Origin: Ctena decussata
Lineage: Eukaryota > Mollusca > Bivalvia > Lucinida > Lucinidae
Length of the DNA stretch: 64,000 nt
Reading direction: 5' to 3'
Assembly (NCBI GenBank): GCA_963989385.1
Contig: OZ022498.1
Span: forward strand, 6,579,501-6,643,500
Shown here piece after piece: positions 11,305 through 22,992 of the stretch. Position numbers and translations under genes: made by a program. Below the pieces are notes generated by a model that saw nothing but the letters and a program-made list of their open reading frames with translations, had not been told where the DNA came from and made no database searches. Numbering within the stretch: the stretch's first letter is position 1; every line of letters begins with the position of its first letter.

Positions 11305-11356
11305 GTGGTTTGCGGTGGTTTGGGTTGGTTTGCGGTGGTTTGCAGTGGTTTGCGGT
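11305..11356 (+). repeat. GGTTTGCGGT minisatellite, right copy
   Basis: Five tandem units of the GGTTTGCGGT type, inverted relative to 1840-1877. A single related unit lies at 11186-11200. Confidence 0.7.
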
Positions 11357-11658
11357 AATTCTATGGTCCCTCGGGTTGGGTCACTTTTTATATACATGTG
11401 AGTGCGACGATGAACGGGCATGTTATATGATAATTATAAGGCATGTTTATTCAACAACAAATTAGCTATGTGAATATCCCTTCTTTTCATTCTTCTCATC
11501 ATTTCAATAGCCCACTAAATTTAAAATTCAGGCAGTCGACAAATTTTATCCGACAAAAGGCTGTTTGAAAGGTCTTTGTATGAATAAGAGGAGTATTCAA
11601 GGTTCGGCCCGAACACCCCGTCTTTAAAAATTTGAAGTAGCGCCCGAGTAGTGAACAT

Positions 11659-12211
11659 CTGCTGATGGGAACTACTACTAAAATCCTACAAAGTCTTGGC
11701 AACTACCACGATAGCATTTTAACTACCACGGTGAGCTGGAAACTACCACACAGGACAAACTGGGCCTGGATCTTTTACGAGTAAACTCTTGGCTTCTGTT
11801 TTCTATGCAGGAACGTTTAGTGAGGGTCTTTGTATCATTTTCATCGGCAAATGATATCAAATTCAATATAATTTCATGGATACGAGCTCAATTCCTTCGA
11901 ATTGGCACTGTACTTTATGAAAAACTGACCCGATACTCAGTGCGGGCGCAAAAATCTAAAGAAAGAAAATCACTTTTCATATAAAATTTGGGGCTAGAGG
12001 GGACGCTGAGACACATTTACACGGAACCATATTGGCCGATTTCACCATTGTTCGTTCTTAGTAGTAAAATAAAACAAAAATCAAAGTGACACCAACCTTT
12101 GTTTATCAATTTTTCGGCCTGGAAACTACCCCGTTATGTCCCGTATGTGGCTTGGGAACAAAATTACGTTAACACAATTTCGTGGTAGTTCCTAGGTTTA
12201 CCACCCGTGCA
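11659..12211 (-). repeat. Right inverted arm of long-TIR element
   Basis: Reverse-complement partner of 871-1410, ending CCACCCGTGCA. The two arms share the GTGGTAGTT repeats, the AAATTTTATATGAAAAG block and the outer 30 bp. Confidence 0.8.
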
Positions 12212-12344
12212 ATGCGTCAGAGTAGATCAGAACGTCATCATGACATGTCGTGACAGGGATTTCGAAAAAATGTTTACCTCAGCTGTTTCAATATTCGTAC
12301 TATGTCTATTCTATTCTATCCAATAACCTTATTAGGTCGTTGGG

Positions 12345-12560
12345 GCACCACAGATGACTTCAAAACAATCCCTTTCCACCTTGTCCTGTCTTCAGCTGCC
12401 CCAGCTGAGCTGGCAAAAATTCATTCCTGTCCACTCCTTGATATTGTCTTCCCACCTTTTCTTCTGTCTACCTCTTCTTCTTTTTCCTTTCACTGTGCCC
12501 TGAAGAATTGTCTTTGCTAAACCAGAAGACCTTGAGACGTGGCCAAACCAAGTCAGATAG
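12345..12560 (-). pseudogene. LINE reverse transcriptase C-terminus, relic
   Basis: The minus strand reads WFGHVSRSSGLAKTILQGTV then KGKRRRGRQKKRWEDNIKEW. These are hallmarks of the C-terminal tail of widespread metazoan non-LTR retrotransposon proteins. One extra T near 12410 shifts the frame, after which the family pattern resumes (AAEDRTRWKGIVLKSSVVPQ). It is a truncated, frameshifted fragment with no intact start. Confidence 0.85.
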
Positions 12561-15500
12561 TGTTATTAAATGTCAAAATACATAGAGATTTCGACGGATG
12601 GCAGTTTCGGAATCTTATTCTACATGAAAGCGATAGTCTTCCAAGGTATGTGCTTTTTGTTTTGATAAATCTGCACAACACGACGAGTAGAATTCAATCA
12701 GGTTGGACATTGGGTTAAGTGGCGGGATTGACAATCTTTTTTCATGGTTTTAAAGCACTCTTTAAAACCTTACGGTTATAAAACATTCTTTAAAACAGGT
12801 AAGATCTATCGGTTTCCGTCATCATAAGATATTTCTTTTAGAAGACGTTCACGTGTTGCCATGGGGAAAAACAGGAATATATTTTCTGTTTTTATTTTCC
12901 GAGCACGCGAGTTTAGCGGCATTGTGGATTGGTTTAAACTGGTTTACGTAGCAAAAGGTCAATTTCTATATTAAAAACAGGAAAATAGTAAACAGAGTTT
13001 ATTCAAAAGGACAATAAAATAAATAAATAAACAAATAAATAAATGAGTAAATAAAAGCATGACCAATAAGTTTTACTTTCAGTGAAGATTCTTTTTATGT
13101 CCAATAAACATGCCAGCCTCTCATTATCTCCCAAGACAAAGCTCCGACCGGAAATTCAGTGACAGAAAAAATTCGAAGCCTTAGTGGTATGGGACAGAAT
13201 AGAATAGAACAGAAATACGCATTATATCGTAAAGCAACCAACACTCGTTGTGGCGGCAACCAACTCGTTGGTTGGTTGCTATTAAAAGTGAAAGAGTTCA
13301 GCAGAAAGGCCTTAAACTAGAAACTGACTCATCCAAATGATGCTAAAATTCCTCACGAAGCGCTTCATGACCCGGTGTGCGTCGAAAAGTAGAGTTTAAA
13401 TTCTCAATACTCTCAGCCATGTCAATAAGTAAATTTAGGTTGCGAAACGAAACATGAGCAGACATACAACTAAATAATAAAGAACCCAACGTTGAGTCCT
13501 CAAAATTAAATTCTGTCTTTCACTGTTCTTCATCCGAAATTAAACTGTCTTACATAGCGCTAGAAATATACGCCTGGGACTCAGGGAGCGAAATGTAATT
13601 ACTTTTGCCTTATAAGTTCATGTTTTAATATTGGCCGTGGCAGGAAAAAAGTGTACGCTAACACTGGCAATTCTGATGAGCTTGGCCTGCAGGCAGTCTG
13701 ATCAGTGTCTATTACGTCTGCATGAAAAGCATATGGACGCCAAAGAAATTATAATGACATATGCCTTATTATCAGACATACATAACAGAGTCGCAAACTG
13801 ATCTGAATTCTTTCTGAGTGTTTATGGAATAATGTCCCTTTCCGGTACCAAAGCTGGTATAATGCCTCTTGAAAATCTTTCACAGGAGCTGTTTACATCT
13901 GTCAGCTATATTCTAGTCTCAGAGAATCTTCAATAACATGGATAATTGTTTAATTTTCTAGACGCTTGTGCCATAGTAAGTTTGCTGCATGTTAAAGAAC
14001 TCATAGCCGACCAATTAAAAGATGCAGTTGGTTACAACCTTTAACCAATAATTGAAATATGGAATATGGGAAATGGAATATATGTCTGGTATGAAAAACT
14101 ATTAATGAAATATATTACATTTTATCATACCCGCACTAAATGCAGTAAGTACAGATATACTGCAGAAGGTTTGTCAGTCTGTTCGTCCGTCCACAACTTA
14201 AAGGAAGTTCCTAGTTGCCATTCTAAGATGACGTCTACCCTTAAAGGAAACAAGAAAAATCTTAAAAAAAGATAAGCGACGCAGATTAAACGGAAGTGTG
14301 TTTTGTTATATGTCTCTAGATGAAGATTTGACAATAACTTTCATGAATCAGTAAGCTATGTCGGCAGGCATCCACAAGTTCACAACCGTAATTTTGACAC
14401 TGGATAGCGACAACCACCTATCTCAAAACTGAGCTGTCCAATTTAGAATTCCAAAATGGACCGCGGTCAATCTTGAAACTGACCTGATATCAAAATCTTT
14501 ATCATCATGTTGCACTGTTTATTAAACCGAAAGAAGAAATCGAAAGTAGATCTACGACGAAAAAAATATTAAAAAGAAAGTTTTGAATACCTGCGTCTGT
14601 TTTCGATAACATTTCTGTTGTAAAATTACAAACAAGAGAAACATTTTGAATTAACATAAGACAGAGTGCTAGTATTCATTCACAGTGCAGTAGGACGAGA
14701 AAAAACTAAGATTTAATATTCATTGACCTTTGATATTATTGGCTAAATTTTGACATACGCGTTATTTGACCAATAAAGTCTTGTGAAATGTGGAACAATA
14801 TCGAAATTATACGAGGCTGCGCCTCGAAAAAGTGCTCCTTGGAGAGTACATGGCAGTATATGGCAGTCTGATCTATCCGCCTTACTGCTGAAATATCGCC
14901 CACAGAGCGTTTTGTAATAACGTGAATTGGATGGAGCTCTCAGAGTAAAGAAAACAGTATACGTTGGTAACCTTTCTCTATTCTATAATAATAATTATTG
15001 CTGTTTAGTTTAAACAATATTTTATTCAATGAATAACTACAAATGTAATAACATAATAAACATACAGTGGGATTAGATAACAAGCTTTGCAACTTATGGA
15101 CATCTTCTCCCGATTGCTGTTTCCGATTCCGTATTAGTACTAGCAAAGAAATACTATGTAGAGCACAATTTGTGGCCTTGGCCAAATATATCATAATAAA
15201 GACTTTATTTCTCAGTAGACTTTAAATATTCATAACAGAAAAGTAAGGAGGAAAATTCTCAGGAACTGACACAATTCAATCCCAGATCGGTTTGTGGTCG
15301 AGCTCTTGGTTTGTGGTCGAGCCCTTGGTACTCTGTACTTCGCCAAATGTGCGACAATCTTCCGATCTGTCATCGAAAGACATCAATAGCAATATCTCAG
15401 GCAAAGTAAAAAGAAATCATATTTTCCAGAAATATTTACTCTTTTACTTCATATTAAATTGGGATTGCCATCTTTTTTCCACAGAGTTGATTAACTGTTC

Positions 15501-15849
15501 AGTCATTTCAAAGTGTTCGTTAATAACATCCCCAAAGCATCAAATGCAAAGCAACCAATTTGAAAGCGTATTATAACTAATATAATATGCACTTAAATCT
15601 GTAGAAGACAAAACAAAGCCTTTTACCTAAAAATTACTTCTTACTTCTTTCAAGAACACAAGAACAAAACAAAACGAGGAAAAACAATGCTACGTTATTA
15701 GATCTGCCAAAAATTATCTTACACTTCCGAAAAAGAGGCGAAGAAATTAAACTGTACAGATGTTTTAGAAAGCAAATCTGGTCAATGCCCGCAATTTATA
15801 ATTCAGTGACTGACTGCTTAGTGTTTTTCTTTGTTTTTTGTTTTTTTGC
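12561..15849. other. No gene recognised
   Basis: AT-rich sequence with only short unrelated ORFs. An AAAT-type simple repeat lies at about 13014-13063 and a small GTTGGTTG-type inverted repeat near 13230-13280. GGTTTGTGGTCGAG is duplicated in tandem at 15289-15320. Confidence 0.5.
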
Positions 15850-16430
15850 AGAGTGAAACTGTTTGTCGGGTACGAATGTTTAAATCTTGTTTGAAATAGA
15901 CCAAAACGTATCAGGCAAAGTATCAGCTCGAAACTGAAAAAGTTACTTAATGTATTGTGGAACCATGCTATGTACAAATTTATACATAGTTCTCGCTTTG
16001 TTTACATGTACATTCTGGTCAAAAGATATACTATTTAATCGTCTCCTCGGACTTTCAATGTCTGAATATTCATTCCCTAGCCCGTCCTTGAAGTTTTGTT
16101 ATTCTTGACATTCTGAATAGAAGAATTTCCCCATACAATATTGCAGTAATTTAGATGCGGCTGAATATAAGCGTTATAAAAGATCGACCTGTGTTCTACA
16201 CTTAAATATGAGTGTATTTTAGATAGAAGCCAAATATACGAAGAAACTTTGTCACATACATACTGAAAGTGGTCAGTCCATTGAAAGTTTTGATCTACAT
16301 TTACACCAAGTATTTTCTCACCTACTGTCAGTTGCAAACTGATATCAGTATATGTTTAAGTGAATAATTTTTCATCTAGCCTAACTCGCTTCTGCATGTT
16401 CACCTCTAGTGCAGTTACACTACTCTAATT
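15850..16430 (-). pseudogene. LINE reverse transcriptase thumb region, relic
   Basis: The minus strand encodes KILGVNVDQNFQWTDHF followed by IWLLSKIHSYLSVEHRSIFY and YIQPHLNYCNIVWG, the pattern just downstream of the palm in jockey/CR1-like non-LTR RTs. Further down, after stops and frame changes, MYKFVHSMVPQYIK and LFQFR fit the C-terminal part of the same protein. It is a decayed fragment of an element different from the one at 59490-64000. Confidence 0.75.
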
Positions 16431-16572
16431 TTGACAAGCTCCAAATTATAATTGTTTTCGATCCTGGTGAAAGCATTTTATCACAACAGCGAGTCATAAT
16501 TAAGCCAACATCATTCGATACGACGAAACATGCATTAATGAATCAATAGCTTTTAAGGAAACCTAGGAGAAA

Positions 16573-16860
16573 ATGGGAAGGATGACAAGGTTCATTTACC
16601 TCTTAGGAGTTGTCTTGTATGGTGCTTCCAAACGTGAGGTTCTTTCGCGGATTTTACAAGCAAACGCAACCCTAATAAAGCTAAAGCCATTTGGCCAGGT
16701 TAGAGCATATATTTTGGATTACAGTAAAACCGAGGTGCTCTCTACTCATAATCGTCTGCCTATATGCCTGAGAAGCAGGGACATTGACAGCAGCTAGAAA
16801 CAAGACGGCATGCATTCGAGATGAGATCCTACCAAAGGTTTGTGAACAGCTTTTACAAGG
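16573..16860 (+). pseudogene. LINE reverse transcriptase C-terminal fragment, relic
   Basis: The plus strand reads KREVLSRILQANATLIKLKP. This fits the R-R-I-x-x-A-x-x-A-L-x-x-L-K segment after the RT palm of many metazoan LINEs. After a frame change, LIIVCLYA…EAGTLTAARNKTA matches the family pattern LVISILLYACETWTLTA. The remaining sequence is broken. It may derive from the same LINE group as 12345-12560 but lies on the other strand. Confidence 0.7.
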
Positions 16861-17959
16861 GCCATGTAACTACATGTAATGAAGAAACTCACAGACAGAT
16901 TCAAAGTAGATAAGGCAATAGTAGGAATCGACACAATCGATTTCAACACCCTTCCCTAAGCACCGAATAGAAAAAGAAAAGTAAAGACTACATTCAAAGC
17001 GAAACAAAACAAGCCAAACGCCAAGAAGCCAGCTTTTTAAAGCGGATGGCCGCGAGCCTATCATAAATCAATACAAAAAGACAAAGGCTAATATACTAGC
17101 CAAAAGTTCTAACCCGACCACTTACATTTTATCGATTTTCTTCAAAAGCCAAAATAATTTTACAGTTCTATTTAAATTCCCAAGTACATGTAGGCAGATG
17201 AATCAGTCAACTTAACCATCAAAAGTTTTGACAAAATTCCTAGCATTACATCCAGGATGCGCCAATGAACACAAGTACCCACATTTTTAAAATTCACAAA
17301 ATTCAGCATTTCGTCCCATTTTGTGAAAAATCACTTTTTGAAATATCCAGTTTTTATGAGCAAAACCACTTTGTTACGAAAGCAAATGTCTGGAGAAACA
17401 GATTTATGCAGAAATGAACACCCTTCCTGTATTACTGTGGTCGCTTTGTGTCCAAATGTTAAAACTTATCCCACCACTCAATGCAAATTCTTGTTAATTT
17501 TGAAAATGAGGATACCCATATTCATCTGTCTCCTGGACACAGTGTACTGAATAATGCTAAACCGTTTAGTGGTTTGGTTTACCAATATATTCGCCTGTCT
17601 GAACTGTGTGATTGCTAATAGCATTGAGGAAAAATGATAAAAACTAAGTGACCGGTTAGAACTTTTGGATATAAAGCCGACATGAACAATAATAGTAAAC
17701 CACAAAAGAACCACCGCTTCAGAGCGGTCAGTAATAAAGCAGATGGGTGGTTGGGGGTGTAATCAGGGTTTTACAAGCACCTAACCCTCGCCCTTGTTTG
17801 TTTGGTTTAAACACTTGTTTCTGTTGTAGTTCAGAAACAAACAAGCAATTTGATCCGTAAGAAGGACTTCTTACCCATCAATGGATCAGAACAGCTAACG
17901 AAGCAGGCAACAGAGAACATGATGAGCTTCTAACCGTGGTCGTGAAATGAACTAAGCTG
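16861..17959. other. No gene recognised
   Basis: Only short ORFs with no recognisable motif. No tandem structure was seen. Confidence 0.5.
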
Positions 17960-18105
17960 GGTCCTATGTTATAAAACTTGAGTATAATCTCAAGCTCATA
18001 ATAAAGCACACTGATTGGCTGCTTCCGAGCACGTGTTCGGAAGTAGCCAATCAGTTTGCTTTATTTTGAATTTGAGAATGTACTCAAATTGTATAACCTC
18101 TGGGC
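17960..18105. mobile_element. Palindromic MITE, CCAAT-type family, copy A
   Basis: The arms TATAAAACTTGAGTATAATC and its complement flank a centre with CTGATTGGCTGCTTCCGAGC and its inverse. Nearly the whole 140 bp folds as one hairpin. Related copies are at 22840-22992 and 37254-37392. Each arm holds a CCAAT/ATTGG box. Confidence 0.8.
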
Positions 18106-18674
18106 CTGGTTTGATCATATCTCAAAGTTTAAAATTAAAATGATCAGGAACTACTACAATCAGGTCTAATATACCGCCCTTAACAAAGTCTTCAAGCTTA
18201 GAAAAGACGCAAGTAAAATGAGAAAGAGGCAGGCACAAGTAGAGATGAGAAAGACATTATTAAAGAGTGAACGAGAATAGACTATGAAATGCAAGCACAA
18301 GTAAAAGCAGCTAAAAACAAGGGCGGAGAAAGATGGTTGTAAAGTCATCTGTGGTGCCTAAAAGACATTCAAACTTTCTTAAGACAGAAAAAACTAGAAA
18401 ATATTAGCTTTTGAGTGAGGCAAAAATAACAGTATGCGATCAAAACCAGCGCCAGCAGCAATAGTACCAATAAAGAGTAAAACGACTACACACTCTTCAC
18501 ATATTGCAAGCGAAATAACCTTAGCAGATGAGATTTAATTTGAAATTAGCAAAATTTGTCATCGCTTGGCTAGTAGTACAGTTGTTTTCGTGACTGAAAA
18601 AGTCGATTTCAATAGGTAATCGATGCTACAAAATACATGTGGAACAGCCTTCTTAACATGGTTTCTCGTAATTA

Positions 18675-20033
18675 TGTCCCCCCACCAAAGGTGAGGGGGG
18701 ACATATTGTTTTCAGTGCGGATCCCGGGCGTCGGCGTCGGCGTCGGCGTCCCTGTGACAGATTTCTTGTATGCGCAATATCTCTTGAACTAATGGATGGA
18801 ATTTCACCAAACTTGCATGGATACATTATTTGGACAAGTTTAAGAGCTGATTAGATTTTGGTGACCTTGACCTCATTTTCAAGGTCACTGGAGGACATAG
18901 ATGACAATTTCTTGTATGCGCAATATCTCTTGAACTAATGGATGGAATTTCACCAAACTCACATGGATACATAATTGGAACAAGTTTAGGAGCTGATTAG
19001 ATTTTGGTGACCTTGACCTCATTTTCAAGGTCACTGGAGGACATAGATGACAATTTCTTGTATGCGCGATATCTCTTAAAGCAATGGATGGAATTTCACC
19101 AAACTTGCATCGATACATTATTGGGACAAGTTTAAGAGGTGATTAGGTTTTGGTGACCTTGACCTCGTTTTCAAGGTCACTGGAGGACATAGATGACAAT
19201 TTCTTGTACCCACTATATCTCCTGAACCAATCGATGGAATTTCACCAAACTGGCATGGATACATCATTGGGACAAGTTTAATAGGTGATTAGGTTTTGGT
19301 GACCTTGACCTTATTTTCAAGGTCACTGGAGGACTTAGATGAAAATTTCTTGAACCAGTGATATCTCTTGAAGCAATGGATGGAATTTCACCAAATTTGC
19401 ATGGATATATCATTGGGACAAGTTTAAGAGGTTTATAGATTTTGGTGACCTTGACCTTATTTTCAAGGTCATTGGAGGACTTAGATGACAATTTCTTGTA
19501 ACCCCTATATCTCCTGAACCGTTGAATGGAATTTTTCCAAAATTTCAGGGATACATCATTGCGACAAATTTAAGAGCTGATCAGATTTTGGTGACCTTGA
19601 CCTCATTTGCAAGGTCATTGGAGGACTTAGATGACAATTTCTTGTAACCCCTATATCTCCTGAACCAATGGATGGAACTTCACCAAACTTGCATGCATAC
19701 ATCATTGGGACAAGTTTAAGAGTTGATTAGATTTTGGTGACCTTGATCTCATATTCAAGGTCACTGGAGGACTTACATGACATTTTCTTGTACCCACTAT
19801 ATCTCCTGAACCTATAGATGGAATTTCACCAATCTTGCATGGATACATCATTTGGACAAGTTTAAGAGGTGATTTGATTTTGGTGACCTTGACCTCATGT
19901 TCAAGGTCATAGTCATCTATATAGGATATCTTAAGAACCAGTGGATGGATTTTCTCCAAACTTGTCTAGATATTTTACTTGTTCAGGCTTTTTATTCATT
20001 AGAGGGGATGGGAAATGGGCTGATGGGGGGACA
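18675..20033. mobile_element. Tandem-repeat-bearing element bounded by ATGTCCCCCC
   Basis: The left end is ATGTCCCCCCACCAAAGGTG, itself a hairpin with GAGGGGGGACAT; the right end is GGGGGGACAT at 20024-20033. Inside are a short GGCGTC repeat (18728-18750) and then the 146-bp array. A flank, microsatellite, long core repeats, flank layout recalls the pearl/HINE (Helitron-associated) elements known from bivalves. That relationship is inference. Confidence 0.6.
18750..19960. repeat. 146-bp tandem array, about 8 units
   Basis: The landmark GGATGGAATTTCACC recurs at 18794, 18940, 19086, 19232, 19378, 19524, 19670 and 19816, a spacing of exactly 146 bp each time. The last unit is shortened (next landmark 19943). 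Each unit contains the inverted repeat TGACCTTGACC…GGTCA. Small minus-strand ORFs across the units are by-products of the repeat. Confidence 0.95.
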
Positions 20034-20065
20034 TCAGTTTTTCTCTGAAAAACATTTCTAGTTCA

Positions 20066-20335
20066 TCTTGTTGTTGTTGTTGCTTTGTTGCTTAACGTCC
20101 AGTAAACAGCTATGGTGATGTCGGGACGGTCAGTTAATCTAACCATACCTGGCAGGCTTTGACCTCCTACGCGTTAACCAGAACAAAGTGCACATACTTT
20201 CGCCAGTTACTGACCACTGCCATTCTTGAATCAGCGGAAGGAGAAACGAAAGTAAGTGGCCGGACCGGGTATCAAACCCGGGACCTCTGGCTCTTGAGTC
20301 AGACGCGCTACGGACTGCACTACGCGGCCCGGTTA
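20066..20335 (-). mobile_element. tRNA-derived SINE, full length
   Basis: The minus strand starts with a tRNA-like head: A-box region GCGTAGTGCAGTCCGTAGCG and B-box GGTTTGATACC with flanking stem. A body with CCTTCCGCTGATTCAAGAAT follows and the end is a (CAA)n/(GTT)n tail at 20066-20085. The head pairs poorly as a complete cloverleaf, so this is a SINE and not a tRNA gene. Related copies are at 22541 and 32726. Confidence 0.85.
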
Positions 20336-21728
20336 TGGTAATTAAAAGATAATATGCTTGTAGATCCGTTACCCAATATAACCGCCAAAATGCGACATGG
20401 ATTATATGATTCAGCAAGAAAGATTTCGAATTTTATCTGGATTCAACGATTGAAAAAAAAAATAAATAAATCGAAATTTACTCGAGAATCTGAGCCTATG
20501 GCTGAAATTTCATGAGGAACATATTTTTAGGATCGTGAAATTTCATGATAAAACTGAATTGGGCTTTCAAATTTCCAAACAAATACGTTTGTAACCAGCA
20601 GTAGCTGTCGTTGCCAAAAGGAAAAAATGAAAGTGAAACCAAGAGGTCCAAATCATTGACTCGCTCACCGGACATAGTTGCAATTCTAGACTGGTACGAA
20701 AAAAAGGTCAGTTGCCACGATTTATGAGAACATTGGGTAAGAAAATTGGGATGCTATGCCGGACAACATACTAAGGATTGAAGGAAATTTTATATAGCAC
20801 TGCTGAAAAGGGAGCCAGAAAAATCACGATGTTTAAAAAAAATCTGGTTTATCAAGAAAATGTTAGACCGTCCTTGTCCTCAAATAAATGTCAAAACAAA
20901 TCGCTTTAAACATTAGATGTGATATCCATTGATGGAAGGACGTCAGCTAATAAGCATATATTTTGGCGAAAATATTTTCTGTTCAGTTAGATGGATCTCT
21001 ACAACAAATAGCGTTTTCCTCTGGTCTCCCATTGAGCTAAGAAAACTATATCCGAAACACCTTAAATACAGATAGATTCGTTTGAACTTTTGATTACATA
21101 ATCTGCACACAGTATGGAAAATATAGGAAGCACTTACCAAACTAATTCGGAATAAATGAGTATACGCAGACACCAGCAGTACCATAATATCCTCGAGAAT
21201 GAAACAACTTAATTGAAACCACACTGCATCATTACTCGTCGCTTCTGCTCTATCAGAGATCACAACGCTATGTCTTTGCCTTGAAGCTCTTTATGACCGT
21301 CCGACTCTATTGACAGATAAACCGATTTAGACTACTGAAAGAGGCAGATAGCGCTGGTATTTAAGAATGAGCTGCTAACAGGATTGTATTATTACTGTGT
21401 TCTACAGATGACAACAGATGAATTACAAAATAAATTAGCCTCATCTTCAATAGTTGATTGGAATGAAATTAATTAAGCCAAATGACTTCTTTTTTAATTT
21501 TCCAATTTTGTTGCATTTGCAGTTTCAGAAGTAAACATGGGAGTGAAATGCGATCATTGCTCTAATATCGTAAGAGTTGATAGGAATTCTTCAGAAATTT
21601 GCGGTTAATGATTGAAGTCAAGCGAAGTTTGCACCTTGAGGTTGTTTGCTCCTGTCCCAGGAGTAAATACGATTACATGCATGGAATCATGAAAAAGTCT
21701 TAGTGATATTCCTGTAAAAGTCGCAACT
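20336..21728. other. No gene recognised
   Basis: The longest ORF (20943-21263, minus) is low in recognisable motifs and AT-rich. No tandem or inverted repeat was noticed. Confidence 0.5.
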
Positions 21729-21758
21729 GGAAACAAAGAACACACACAAGAACAAACA

Positions 21759-21995
21759 TGAGCTGCGACATGAGAAAACCAACAAAGTGGTTGTGCGCCC
21801 AGCGCAGACTCAGATCAGCCTGGGCATCCGCCCAGTTTGATCAGACTCCCCTAAGCGCTCAAAGGGTAGCTAAAGGTCTAAGCTACCTCCATGCCAACAG
21901 CGAAGACTCTGCTCAGACTGGGTGGATGCCCAGACTGAACTGAGTCTTCGATGGGCGCACATGCCACTTTGTTGGTTTTGTCGTGTCGCGGCTCA
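21759..21995. mobile_element. Palindromic MITE, TGAGCCGCGACACGA family, copy 1
   Basis: Inverted ends TGAGCTGCGACATGA / TCGTGTCGCGGCTCA with AAAACCAACAAAGTGG just inside. The interior holds paired CAGACTCAGATCAGCCTGGG-type blocks. A ~30-bp near-direct repeat (GGAAACAAAGAACACA…) lies on both sides at 21729 and 22030. It is non-coding. Confidence 0.85.
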
Positions 21996-22010
21996 TATCT
22001 ATGAAAGTCG

Positions 22011-22026
22011 TAGGGTTAGGGTTAGG
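22011..22026 (+). repeat. Telomere-like TAGGGTTAGGGTTAGG
   Basis: Sixteen bases of metazoan-type TTAGGG repeat, right beside MITE copy 1. It is too short to be more than an interstitial telomere-like tract, possibly from break repair. Confidence 0.6.
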
Positions 22027-22349
22027 TTTGGAAACAAAGAACACATAAAAGAACAAATATCAGTTTTATTGAGACTCCTTGTACTTTAAGCAATGTCGAT
22101 AACAAGGTCGGTGGGTCGGACATTAGACTAAGTGATGACTCTGACATAAAGCTATTCATTTGGTGTTGATTAGGGCCGGAGCTTCTCTTGTATATTCTTT
22201 GGCCATTCGGGATTTAGCTGGTTATTTTCTTTGCTTCTGTATTTCAGTGTTGTTGTTTCACATGCCAGGAATCTCCTGGTGTCGCAATACGTTGTTTCTG
22301 TCGAGTCTTCATCTTTCATTACACTCGCCGAAGGGGTACGGATATAGTT

Positions 22350-22402
22350 TTGTCCATGTCCGTCCGTCCTTCCGTCCGTCTGTCTTTCCGTCCTTCCATT
22401 TG
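22350..22402 (+). repeat. CCGTCC/CTGT pyrimidine-rich simple repeat
   Basis: Imperfect GTCCGTCCTTCCGTCCGTCTG-type run. The preceding 150 bp resembles 57050-57200, so this lies in a low-copy dispersed repeat. Confidence 0.6.
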
Positions 22403-22540
22403 TTCGTGCGTCCGGCGTCATAACTAAGTAACCACTAAATGGAATTTCATAAAACTTTAAACAAAATATATATCACTATCAGGCAAAAATGCAGGAGAGT
22501 TTGATCAGACTGGCTCCGGTAGTGCATGTTATCGCCCTAC

Positions 22541-22716
22541 TTTTGTCTTTCCTTCCGCTGATTCAGGAAAGGCAGAACTTTTTCAGCTACTGGCGAAAGT
22601 ACTGGTCAACCGCTTAGGAGGTCTAAGCCTGCCTAGGAATCGTGTGGTTAGGTTAACTGACTATTCCGACATGACCATAACTGTTTACTGTGAACGTAAA
22701 ACAACAAATGAAACAA
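22541..22716 (+). mobile_element. SINE body, head truncated
   Basis: Matches the body of the 20066-20335 SINE in the opposite orientation: CCTTCCGCTGATTCAGGAA, CTGGCGAAAGTA, GGTTAACTGAC and CTGTTTACTG…ACGTAAAACAACAA. The tRNA-like head is missing. Confidence 0.75.
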
Positions 22717-22839
22717 CCATGTTTGAAATAGTATTGTGAAGAGCAATATAGGTGACACAATTAAATAACATACTCATTGCATGAAAACCTGATTGAAGAG
22801 CTTTGCAAACTGCGTAGGAGTTGTGCTTATTTGCAGTCT

Positions 22840-22992
22840 GGCCCAGAGTACATTACTCAAACTTGAGTACATTCTTAAACTCAAAATAAAGCACACTGAT
22901 TGGCTGCTTCCGAGCACATGCTCGGAAGCAGCCAATCAATGTGCTTTATTTTGAGTTTGAGATTATTCTCAAGTTTTACCACCTCGAACCCT
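22840..22992. mobile_element. Palindromic MITE, CCAAT-type family, copy B
   Basis: Best preserved copy; the arms read ATAAAGCACACTGATTGGCT and its near-exact complement around GAGCACATGCTC. It is non-coding. Confidence 0.85.

Larger units (their letters stand above)
871..12211. mobile_element. Non-autonomous long-TIR DNA element hosting a nested Gypsy retrotransposon
   Basis: Sequence 871-1410 is the reverse complement of 11659-12211, about 85% identical by eye with small gaps. Removing the 8.9 kb LTR element and one copy of its target duplication leaves a unit of about 2.4 kb with ~550 bp inverted arms and ~1.3 kb of interior. The arms carry several copies of GTGGTAGTT, and the interior carries GGTTTGCGGT-type runs in opposite orientations on the two sides. 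No transposase ORF is present, so the element looks non-autonomous or foldback-like. No clear target-site duplication was found next to the outer ends (left ...TTCACAA, right ATGCGTC...), so superfamily is not assigned. Confidence 0.7.

Noticed and set aside
20260..20335. Possible tRNA gene on the minus strand
   Set aside because: A- and B-box-like sequences are present, but the cloverleaf is imperfect and the sequence continues into a shared body and GTT/CAA tail, so it is a SINE.
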